The notes under the pieces are model-generated. The model saw only the letters and a program-made list of their open reading frames with translations. It had not been told where the DNA came from and did no database searches. A stretch of 64,000 bases of DNA, taken from NCBI GenBank assembly GCA_019751875.1, contig JAIEMV010000002.1, forward strand, positions 62,001-126,000, read 5' to 3'. Shown here piece after piece: positions 1-7,239 of the stretch (position 1 is the first letter of the stretch; every line of letters begins with the position of its first letter). This DNA is from Hyphomicrobium sp. GTDB taxonomy: Bacteria; Pseudomonadota; Alphaproteobacteria; Rhizobiales; Hyphomicrobiaceae. Position numbers and translations under genes: made by a program.

Positions 1-1
1 C

Positions 2-367
2 TTTGGCCGCGCAGCCGCCAAGACCGTTCTGAAAGATCTCGGCGAACATCCCACCGAGGGCGGCAAGATCGAAGTGCTCGACGGCAAGTATGGCCCCTAC
101 GTCAGCCACAACAAGGTCAACGCCACCGTGCCGAAGGGGACGGAGCCCGCGAGCCTCTCCGTGGACGACGCCATTCGCCTGCTCGAAGAACGCATTGCCA
201 AAGGCGGCGGCAAAAGGCCCGCGCGCAAGGCCGCACCCAAGGCCGCCGCGAAAAAAGCGTCCAAGCCTGCCGGCGGCGCACCTAAAGCCGTGAAAGCAGC
301 AGAAAAGAAGCCCGCGGCTAAGAAAACGCCGGCCAAGAAGAGTAAGGCGAAGGCCGGCGCAGACTGA
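2..367 (+). CDS. topA: DNA topoisomerase I, C-terminal end (partial)
   Basis: The gene enters from the left edge in frame 2 and stops at 365-367, so only about 121 C-terminal codons are visible. They contain a topoisomerase-I C-terminal repeat of the bacterial type (GGKIEVLDGKYGPYVSHNK), followed by a basic Lys/Ala/Pro tail of about 50 residues resembling histone H1. TopA relaxes negatively supercoiled DNA by transient single-strand breakage. The Lys-rich tail is common in alphaproteobacterial TopA and probably adds nonspecific DNA binding. The catalytic Tyr and Toprim domain lie outside the window, so the call rests on the C-terminal repeat and tail. Confidence 0.85.
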   Translation, partial: FGRAAAKTVLKDLGEHPTEGGKIEVLDGKYGPYVSHNKVNATVPKGTEPASLSVDDAIRLLEERIAKGGGKRPARKAAPKAAAKKASKPAGGAPKAVKAAEKKPAAKKTPAKKSKAKAGAD

Positions 368-556
368 GGACCGGCGCCTCTGCGACCGCCGGTTTCCCTC
401 AAGTTATCCACAGTCTGCGCAAAGACGGGAATAGAAGCGATGGGCGCACCATCGCGCCGCCCCAGAATCAGGCACTATCTCTGGTGAATTCGAGAGTGAG
501 ATCGCGCATTTACCGCTGCGATTTGCCCATTTGGCCGACCGCCAGGTGCAACCTTC

Positions 557-1297
557 ATGACGGTACCGATGCCCTACATCCCGCCGAATGTTTATCTGCT
601 GGCCGATAACCTGGATGCTGCACTCGCCGCCGGCGAGGACCTCATGAAGGCGGAACTCGTTTGGGAAACCGGCGCTGGCCGCGACGGCGTCGACATCGCC
701 CGCGCCCGCGCCGCACAGCGGTCCGTTCTCGAAAACGTTCGTTCACTCGAGCAGATCCTCGTCGCCCGCGTGCTCAAGTCGCGCGAGCGTTCCGAAGAGA
801 TTGCCAAGCGCGATCCCCGTTTCGCAACAGTCGCCCGGCTCTACAATGCCGGCACAGCCATTTTGATCGAAGCGGTCGCCGACTTTGGCAATTTGGCCAC
901 CGCGGACTTCGAGACCGGTGGTGGCGCCGTCCCTTTCCTGCGCACCCGCGGGCTTCTAACCGACGATTCCCCCGGTCCCACAGAGGGAGAAACATTCAAG
1001 TTCCGCGATGATTTTCTCGTTGCCGGCCGTATCCGCCTGGGCACGTTGCTCGATCTTATCGCGATGTATTTGGACACGCTTGAGATCTACTATGATCTCT
1101 TCGACGATGCCCCCGTAGAGTCGGATCTTTTGCCGGGCGAAACTGATCCGGACCTGGTCACAAGTGCACCGGTCCGGGCAGACGTTAACACCGGCGAGCT
1201 CGAGAGTGGTGATGACAGCACCGATAGCGAAGATGTCGAGGCATTGCGCAAGGCTCTCCTCGAAGTCCGCTCCGCGGTCGCACTAGACCAGCGCTGA
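557..1297 (+). CDS. Hypothetical cytoplasmic protein, acidic C-terminus
   Basis: A 246-residue protein that I do not recognise. It has no signal peptide and no membrane segment. The first 190 residues are predicted mostly helical, with an Ala/Arg/Glu-rich stretch at residues 45-80 that could be a coiled coil. The last 55 residues are acidic and Ser/Asp-rich, likely disordered, ending in a short helix. It lies between topA and the convergent rlpA-like gene, whose 3' end overlaps its own by 15 bases. AGGTG about 11 bases upstream is a weak ribosome-binding site. Codon use and GC content match the neighbours, so it is probably a real gene, but no function can be assigned. Confidence 0.7.
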   Translation: MTVPMPYIPPNVYLLADNLDAALAAGEDLMKAELVWETGAGRDGVDIARARAAQRSVLENVRSLEQILVARVLKSRERSEEIAKRDPRFATVARLYNAGTAILIEAVADFGNLATADFETGGGAVPFLRTRGLLTDDSPGPTEGETFKFRDDFLVAGRIRLGTLLDLIAMYLDTLEIYYDLFDDAPVESDLLPGETDPDLVTSAPVRADVNTGELESGDDSTDSEDVEALRKALLEVRSAVALDQR

Positions 1298-2794
1298 CGG
1301 GTGCACCCGGAGGCGTGGCCTCTGGTCCTGCTCCGTCTCGTCCTTCATTTCGCCTGCCGGCACCCGCGGATGCGGAGTGGTCATTTGAGGTAGGCGCACG
1401 GGCACATCGCCAAGCGCTGACGACTGCCACCCACCGCTCTTCTTGATCGCCGCCTGCTTCTTGCCCTTGGAAACCCCGGCCTGTTTGACCGGCCCCGAAT
1501 TGGTCTGCGTCTCGGGCAATGATCCGGTGGTGGATTTCGACTTGGCCCGGACGGGCTTTGGTTTCTGCAACGACGCGAACTTCGGCGTCGTGCGGTAACG
1601 CTCTTCAGCATAGGTCGTGAAGCCTGCCCGAAATTCTTCCGGCCGCTCGACCTGCGCGACCCGCACCCGCTGCTCACGTCGCGGAGCCTGCGCCACCTCG
1701 GCCTTTGGCTTCGCCACAGGCTTTTTCTCGCCGGCCTTCGACGCCGCGCTGCGCGAACGCTTTGCGACGCGGACTGGCTTTGGCGGCTCGATGAGCGACG
1801 TCACAAGCGTAGCGACCGCCTCCAAGGCATCGGGCTCCTTCGGCTTCACTTCCACCGCCTCCACGCGCGTCCTGCGCGGGACGACAGTCTTTGCGGCGGG
1901 AATCTTCGGTGTGAGAACTGCGACATTCGTAGAGGGTGGGACGGAGGCCGTCACACTCCGCCGTTCGATCGTGGACTGCGCAATTAAGGCTTCCGCCAAG
2001 GCCCCCTTGGGTATCGTCAAACCGGGCACCACTGGCGCGCTGAACGCGGACGACAAATCTAATGCCAGATCGGTGGCAGGAGCGGTCGCGGCGGGCGGTG
2101 CCAGCCCTGCGAGTGCTGTCGTATCCGGGCTGCCCTGAGCCACCAGGGTGCTCATGGTGCTATGCGCCTCATCAAGGCTGGCAAACTGACCGATGGGACC
2201 CGGCACCGGGTCATACCGGCGGTTCTTCGCGTAACGCGCTTCGGCCGGCGTCGGCGCCTTGAGCACACGCAGGGTCACTTCTCCGACACCGCCGATGCCG
2301 AGCTTGCGGGCCGCAGCACGCGAAAGATCGAGTTGCCGATTGCCCCAGTAGGGACCAGCATTGTTGATGCGAATGACAATGGCTTCTTTGGTCTGCTTCG
2401 ACCATACGAGCGCGATGGTCCCATCGGGCAGAACCGGGCTCGCGGCATTGTCGGCCCGCTCCGGCGCGAAGCGCTCGCCCGACGACGTCAGACCGCACGG
2501 ATTGAAGCGATCCTTTTTGCAGCTGTCGTAGTGTGAGGCGACGATCCGCAGGTCTCGGCCGACGAGAGCCTGCGTCTCGGCAATCGTCTTCACCCGATGG
2601 CACTTTTTATAGAAGCAATAGGTCTGTCCGGGCCCTTTGGCCCCGGCTGTGGACGACGCGCCAAAAGCAACCACGGCGACGGCCAGTCCGGTAATCACAA
2701 CGTTCGCTCCAAACGCGCGCGCGGCAGTTCGGCGCCCGTTGGACGCGCCAAGCCAATCGACAAACATTCGGGGTACTCCCACCCGTTGAACCAA
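1283..2794 (-). CDS. RlpA-like double-psi beta-barrel protein, probably catalytically altered
   Basis: A 503-residue protein with an N-terminal membrane segment or signal at about residues 30-52, a short Cys-containing motif (YCFYKKCH), then a double-psi beta-barrel of the RlpA/septal-ring lytic transglycosylase family at about residues 80-190. The remaining 300 residues are low-complexity, rich in Lys, Ala and Pro, and no SPOR domain is visible. RlpA proteins cleave denuded peptidoglycan at division septa. Here the active-site Glu of the SSGERF motif is kept, but the conserved Asp of the usual RINDRGP motif is Asn (RINNAGP), and the His usually found in the AHRTLP region is absent. Catalysis may be lost or different. 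An internal ATG at 2767 is an alternative start. Confidence 0.75.
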   Translation of the reverse strand: MVQRVGVPRMFVDWLGASNGRRTAARAFGANVVITGLAVAVVAFGASSTAGAKGPGQTYCFYKKCHRVKTIAETQALVGRDLRIVASHYDSCKKDRFNPCGLTSSGERFAPERADNAASPVLPDGTIALVWSKQTKEAIVIRINNAGPYWGNRQLDLSRAAARKLGIGGVGEVTLRVLKAPTPAEARYAKNRRYDPVPGPIGQFASLDEAHSTMSTLVAQGSPDTTALAGLAPPAATAPATDLALDLSSAFSAPVVPGLTIPKGALAEALIAQSTIERRSVTASVPPSTNVAVLTPKIPAAKTVVPRRTRVEAVEVKPKEPDALEAVATLVTSLIEPPKPVRVAKRSRSAASKAGEKKPVAKPKAEVAQAPRREQRVRVAQVERPEEFRAGFTTYAEERYRTTPKFASLQKPKPVRAKSKSTTGSLPETQTNSGPVKQAGVSKGKKQAAIKKSGGWQSSALGDVPVRLPQMTTPHPRVPAGEMKDETEQDQRPRLRVHPSALV

Positions 2795-2952
2795 AACGCC
2801 GGTCTTCGGAGCCCCCGCTCGCGTCCCTCATTAACCGTCGTTGCAGCGCAACAAAGCAAAGCCCACCCCGTGAGGGGAGGCCCCAAGTCGTCGCAGTGCG
2901 GACTTGTCAAACAAGGTTTAATTTGGCGGTGAAGATGCGCGCCAAGTCGCTG

Positions 2953-3708
2953 TTATTTCAGCTCAAAAACGAAGCCGCGCTGAGCCAGGATCTCCACCAG
3001 AGTGTTGCGAGCTGACGACAGCGCGGCGGCGTCCGTACACCTCAAAACGAGATCGGTCGCATACTGCCCTTCCTTAAAGGCCGGATAACTCCCCATCGCG
3101 ACCTGTGGCCACGACGCCTGGTGCGCGGCGAACAGTTCGGCGATCTCACCCTCGGCATGCGCAACCATGATCGAAGCCGCCAAAACCTTCGCCCCGGTCT
3201 CCAGCGACGCGGTCGCCGACTTCAGCATCGACTCCATGATCGCAGGCACACCCGCCATCACGATCACGTTGCCGATCCGGAACCCCGGCGCCACCGACAC
3301 CTCGTTCACGACGAGCTCGGCGCCGGCCGGAATGCGGGCCATGCGCAGTCGCGCCGCATTGAGTTCGATGCCGCGCTTTTCGTAAGCCGGTTTCATGATC
3401 GCAACCGCCCGCGGATCCACGTCGATCGAAACCCCGAAGGCCTTGGCGATCGCATCCGCCGTGATGTCGTCGTGCGTCGGACCGATCCCACCAGTGGTGA
3501 AGACGTAGGTGTAGCGGTGGCGCAGTGCGTCAACCGCCTCCACGATCGCCTCCTCGACATCCGCGACCACACGCACCTCGCGCAAAGAGATGCCGATCGA
3601 CGTGAGGTGCTCGGCAATGGTGCCGATATTCTTGTCCTTCGTCCGCCCTGACAAAATCTCATCGCCAATGACGATCAGGCCGGCCGTTACTGCGGTATTG
3701 AGGGTCAC
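2953..3708 (-). CDS. CinA/MoaB-type molybdopterin-binding-domain protein
   Basis: About 251 residues from the GTG at 3708. The N-terminal half is a MoCF_biosynth (MoaB/MogA/CinA) domain: VIGDEILSGRTKDKN near the start, then TTGGIGPTHDD, the signature loop of the family. The C-terminal nicotinamide-deamidase domain of full CinA is missing, so this is the short stand-alone form, often annotated competence/damage-inducible protein A; its role may be in pyridine-nucleotide or molybdopterin metabolism. An ATG at 3807 gives a 284-residue version and has a good AAGGA site, but the 33 extra residues do not look family-like. It is divergent from sfsA. Confidence 0.8.
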   Translation of the reverse strand: MTLNTAVTAGLIVIGDEILSGRTKDKNIGTIAEHLTSIGISLREVRVVADVEEAIVEAVDALRHRYTYVFTTGGIGPTHDDITADAIAKAFGVSIDVDPRAVAIMKPAYEKRGIELNAARLRMARIPAGAELVVNEVSVAPGFRIGNVIVMAGVPAIMESMLKSATASLETGAKVLAASIMVAHAEGEIAELFAAHQASWPQVAMGSYPAFKEGQYATDLVLRCTDAAALSSARNTLVEILAQRGFVFELK

Positions 3709-3821
3709 GTGCGGGCTGTCTTTCCAATGGGGTAAACTGGCAAGGTTAGCTTCTAGCACCGCGGGGGGAACACTGATAACCGGCTTGCAGGCCGCACCCC
3801 GGCCCATCTATTGCTTCCTTC

Positions 3822-4535
3822 ATGCAGTTCAAAACTCCTCTCCTCCGCGGTCGCCTCGTCAAACGCTACAAACGCTTCCTCGCCGATGTCATCCTGGACG
3901 ACGGCCGCGAGATCACCGCAACCTGCCCAAACACCGGATCTATGATGGGCCTGTCTCAGCCGGGGCTTGCAGTTTGGCTTTCCGAAAGCGCAAGCCCCAC
4001 GCGCAAGTATGCGCACACCTGGGAACTGGTCGAACTCGGCGACGGCAAGTCACGATCTTTCGTCGGCATCAACACCAGCCATCCCAACGCCATCGTCTCG
4101 GAGGCCGTGACCGAGGGCCTCATCGCTCCACTGAGCGGCTATGCTTCCATGCGCCGCGAAGTCAAATACGGACAATCCAGCCGCATCGACCTCCTCCTCG
4201 AAGACCCCGCCAAGGGCCTCGCCTATGTGGAGATCAAGAACGTCCATCTCCTTCGGGAAGCCGGTCTTGCGGAGTTTCCCGACAGCAAAACAGAACGGGG
4301 CGTCAAGCATTTGGCCGAACTCACCGAAATGATACGCGCCGGCCACCGGGCCGTCATGATTTACTTGATCCAGCGCGGAGATGCTGCCCGCTTTCGGCCA
4401 GCCCGCGATATCGATCCCAAATACGCAGACGCGCTCTCGGCTGCCCGATCCGCCGGCGTCGAAGCCTACGCCATCACGTGCCGGCTGACACCCGAGGCGA
4501 TCACGGTCGACCGCATTCTCCCAGCCATTGAATGA
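3822..4535 (+). CDS. sfsA: SfsA family protein (sugar fermentation stimulation)
   Basis: A 237-residue protein matching SfsA over its whole length. Typical stretches are RGRLVKRYKRFLADV at the N-terminus, CPNTGSM near residue 38, the central DLLLED and YVEIKNVHL, and KHLAELTEM. SfsA has an N-terminal OB-like DNA-binding part and a C-terminal part resembling restriction-endonuclease folds (E and K of VEIKN). It was first described as affecting maltose use in E. coli; its biochemical role is unclear. It is cytoplasmic and divergent from the CinA-like gene, with few bases between the two starts, so the promoters must overlap. Confidence 0.93.
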   Translation: MQFKTPLLRGRLVKRYKRFLADVILDDGREITATCPNTGSMMGLSQPGLAVWLSESASPTRKYAHTWELVELGDGKSRSFVGINTSHPNAIVSEAVTEGLIAPLSGYASMRREVKYGQSSRIDLLLEDPAKGLAYVEIKNVHLLREAGLAEFPDSKTERGVKHLAELTEMIRAGHRAVMIYLIQRGDAARFRPARDIDPKYADALSAARSAGVEAYAITCRLTPEAITVDRILPAIE

Positions 4536-4646
4536 ACTTCGTGTAATGCGCCGCGTTTCATCGAAACCTCGCTCTTCAGGGGCGCGTATAAGGGTCATGA
4601 ATCCAGAACCGCCGGTCACAGCGCGCCGGCAACAAAGGACCCTCCC

Positions 4647-5138
4647 ATGCTCGACCGCCGCAAATTCACCCTCGCCGGCCTCGGCCTCGCCGCCGCCGGC
4701 GTTGCAGCCCGCCATCAGACGGCCACCGCCGCCGACAAGGAGTTTCCCGTGACCAAGACCGAAGCTGAGTGGAAGAAGATCCTTACCGAAGATCAGTACT
4801 ATGTCCTGCGCAAGCACGGCACCGAACGCGCCGGGACGAGCCCCCTAGACAAGACCTACTCGGCCGGCACCTACCACTGCGCCGGCTGTGGTCAGGCTCT
4901 CTTCTCATCGGAAGCCAAGTTCGACAGCGGCACCGGATGGCCGAGCTTCTTCCAGCCCCTCGAGAACGCCGTTGGCTCGTCCACAGACTGGAAGTTGATC
5001 TACCCGCGCACCGAGATCCACTGCGCGAACTGCGGCGGCCACCTTGGGCACGTCTTCGACGACGGTCCCGCGCCGACGGGCCAGCGCTATTGCATGAATG
5101 GCGTCGCGATGAAGTTCGTGCCCAAGGCCGGCGCATAG
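4647..5138 (+). CDS. msrB: Peptide-methionine (R)-S-oxide reductase, Tat-exported
   Basis: A 163-residue MsrB that reduces methionine-R-sulfoxide in proteins. The N-terminus DRRKFTLAGLGLAAAG is a twin-arginine signal peptide, placing the enzyme in the periplasm. Two zinc-binding CxxC pairs are visible (Cys78/Cys81 in CAGC and Cys126/Cys129 in CANC). The catalytic Cys149 sits in RYCMNG, a variant of the usual RYCINS. GTGWPSF and HLGHVFDDGP are also conserved. It is followed 31 bases later by an exported msrA, so the two form a periplasmic repair pair for both sulfoxide epimers. Confidence 0.95.
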   Translation: MLDRRKFTLAGLGLAAAGVAARHQTATAADKEFPVTKTEAEWKKILTEDQYYVLRKHGTERAGTSPLDKTYSAGTYHCAGCGQALFSSEAKFDSGTGWPSFFQPLENAVGSSTDWKLIYPRTEIHCANCGGHLGHVFDDGPAPTGQRYCMNGVAMKFVPKAGA

Positions 5139-5169
5139 CTGCCACTGAAATGTTGCTTGGAGAGCGACG

Positions 5170-5811
5170 ATGACGATGAAAACAGTTCGCAACGTCGTTC
5201 TGGCCGCTCTGGTCACAGGTCAGGGAATTGTAGGAGCGTTGGCTGCGGGAAAGCAATCTCCGCTGCCTCCGCTCACCCCCGGCCTAGCCGAAGCGACGTT
5301 CGCATCAGGCTGCTTTTGGTGCGGCGAGAAAGACTTCGAGAGCGTGCCCGGCGTCGCTGAAGTGATCTCCGGCTATACCGGCGGCTCGACGCCAAATCCG
5401 ACATACGAACAAGTCGGCAGCAACACCACTGGCCATTACGAAGCGATCCGCGTTCGCTTTGATCCCAAGACAGTGAGCTATGAGGCCCTCCTCGATCATT
5501 ACTGGCACAATGTGGATTACACGGATGGCGGCGGCCAGTTCTGCGATCGCGGCTCGTCCTATCGTCCCGCCATCTTCGTGCATGACGAAGCGCAGAAAAC
5601 GGCCGCCGAGGCGAGCAAGGCGGCACTCGTGCGCGATAAGAAGCTGGACGGCGTCGCTGTCGAGATCCTGCCGGCATCGGTCTTCACGCCGGCCGAGGAT
5701 TATCATCAGGACTACTATAAGAAGAACCCGATCCGATATAAGTTCTATCGCAGCGGCTGCGGTCGCGATGCCCGCCTCCAGCAGCTGTGGCCGGAGCGCA
5801 CCTCGCAATAG
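5170..5811 (+). CDS. msrA: Peptide-methionine (S)-S-oxide reductase, exported
   Basis: A 213-residue MsrA acting on methionine-S-sulfoxide. The catalytic motif GCFWC contains Cys48, followed by GVxxVxSGYTGG, GHYEAIRVRFDP, and the YRP and YHQDYY-like C-terminal part. The N-terminal 27 residues (basic start, then LAALVTGQGIVGALA) are a Sec-type signal peptide, matching the Tat signal of the preceding msrB. The first codons could start at ATG 5170 or ATG 5176; GGAGAG upstream suits either. It is likely co-transcribed with msrB. Confidence 0.95.
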   Translation: MTMKTVRNVVLAALVTGQGIVGALAAGKQSPLPPLTPGLAEATFASGCFWCGEKDFESVPGVAEVISGYTGGSTPNPTYEQVGSNTTGHYEAIRVRFDPKTVSYEALLDHYWHNVDYTDGGGQFCDRGSSYRPAIFVHDEAQKTAAEASKAALVRDKKLDGVAVEILPASVFTPAEDYHQDYYKKNPIRYKFYRSGCGRDARLQQLWPERTSQ

Positions 5812-6069
5812 CCATCACACAATCGGCAACGCTTAATAAATACTGCAAAACCAGGGTTATTAGTTGTCCACAGGCCGCGCAACGCGCTGGCGTTTCGGAA
5901 CCTGATCCGCCAAAATTGTAGACTGAGGGCGTCGACGATTCGAGCGTTGTTGCATTTCGCAACGTGGTGCACCCGTTCCGATTGCACCGGATGACCACGA
6001 CCGGCCTCAGTTGAACGCGCACCTCACGGGGTGGCACACGTCTCACCATTTTGCAGGCAAGGCTTATTG

Positions 6070-7200
6070 ATGACGTCGAACGGGCTTGTACCGTTGATCC
6101 GTTACCGTGATGTGGCAGCCGCGGTCGATTGGCTTTCCACGGCTTTCGGTTTCGAAAAGCGCAACATTATCACCGATCCCGACGGCACAATCGCCTATGC
6201 CGAACTGTCGTATGGCCGCGGCATCGTCATGCTTGGCCCTGTCGGTCAATCGAACCTGGACAGGCTGCTGAAGCAGCCCGACGAAGTCGGCGGGGCAGGC
6301 ACACAAAGCGTTTATGTCGCCGTTGACGACGTCGAACGCCATTTCAAGCACTCTAGAAATAGTGGCGCCGACATCGTGCTCGAATTCGGCAGCGAAGAGG
6401 CCGGCGACCGGGCCTATGCCGCGCGCGACCCCGAAGGCCATATCTGGAATTTTGGCGCCTATTCTCCATGGCCGACAGTCACTGTCCCCCTGGACGCCGC
6501 AGCCGAACCTGCCTTCGCCGGCCGCCCCACGCGCGCACAATCCATCCTCGGCGGTGCTGTCGCCGTCCTAGCCGTCGCCTCCGTTGCAGGGCTGGCCACT
6601 CTCGACGCGCAAAAGCCGGTGCCGAGCTTCATGGCCGCTCCGGCAACTCCGGCTGCTCCGGCCAAGATCGGCCCCGACGCCGAAACCATCGCGCTTAAGG
6701 AAACGCTCGCACGGGAAGCCCACGCCCGGCAGGAGGCTGCACGCACAGCCGCCGCCATTCGTGAAGAACTGGCGCGCGAGCGCGAACAGCGGCTTGCCGC
6801 CGAGACCGCACGCGACACGCTTCAGAGCCAACTCGCCCAAAAAAGCCAGCTGGCCGAGAAACAGCAATCCAGCCCTGCGACAGGTACCATAACTCCGCCT
6901 GAAGCTGTGCCCTCGCCAACGGCAGCCGAAGCTCCGGCGGCGACAGCCGCTGCTCCGACTGCGACGCCGCCGGTCACGACAGGATCACTCGGCGGGCAGC
7001 CCGAAGATGCCGCTTTGGCTCCCACCGCCGCAGAACCAGCGCCACCAGTGACGGTCGGCCCCGCGACACCTGTCCGTTCCCCTGCCACCACCAATGTCGC
7101 ACCGGCGAAGCCCAAGCCCGTGAAGCGGTCGCAGGCGCAGAAGAAGAAAACCCCGCCCAAGAAAACCGGCGGGAACAACCCGTTCTTCCTGTACGACTGA
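6070..7200 (+). CDS. VOC (glyoxalase-like) domain fused to a membrane segment, coiled coil and Pro/Ala-Lys tail
   Basis: A 376-residue protein from ATG 6070. Residues 1-130 form a vicinal-oxygen-chelate domain of the glyoxalase/bleomycin-resistance type (LIRYRDVAAAVDWLSTAFGF, ARDPEGHIWNFG). A single transmembrane segment follows at about residues 160-180, then a charged Glu/Arg/Ala helix of about 65 residues that should form a coiled coil, and finally a Pro/Ala/Thr-rich stretch ending in a Lys-rich tail. The VOC domain would therefore sit in the cytoplasm, tethered to the membrane, with the coiled coil outside. The substrate is unknown. A start at 6031 would only add 13 unlikely residues. A strong hairpin terminator follows the stop codon. 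Confidence 0.75.
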   Translation: MTSNGLVPLIRYRDVAAAVDWLSTAFGFEKRNIITDPDGTIAYAELSYGRGIVMLGPVGQSNLDRLLKQPDEVGGAGTQSVYVAVDDVERHFKHSRNSGADIVLEFGSEEAGDRAYAARDPEGHIWNFGAYSPWPTVTVPLDAAAEPAFAGRPTRAQSILGGAVAVLAVASVAGLATLDAQKPVPSFMAAPATPAAPAKIGPDAETIALKETLAREAHARQEAARTAAAIREELAREREQRLAAETARDTLQSQLAQKSQLAEKQQSSPATGTITPPEAVPSPTAAEAPAATAAAPTATPPVTTGSLGGQPEDAALAPTAAEPAPPVTVGPATPVRSPATTNVAPAKPKPVKRSQAQKKKTPPKKTGGNNPFFLYD

Positions 7201-7206
7201 AGTTGA

Positions 7207-7234
7207 CGGGGCCGGGCGCGAACGCCCGGCCCCG
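7207..7234. terminator. Bidirectional hairpin between convergent genes
   Basis: A 12-bp GC-rich stem with a CGAA loop lies between the stop codons of the VOC fusion (+) and the EF-G-like gene (-). The arms are perfectly complementary. There is no long T-run on either side, but position and stability suit a shared transcription terminator. Confidence 0.75.
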
Positions 7235-7239
7235 CGTCG

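Noticed and set aside
3590-4531. Long plus-strand frame of 313 codons across the cinA-like/sfsA region
   Set aside because: It is a different frame over sfsA, very rich in Arg, Pro and His, and typical of a shadow frame in GC-rich DNA; sfsA has family-wide similarity.
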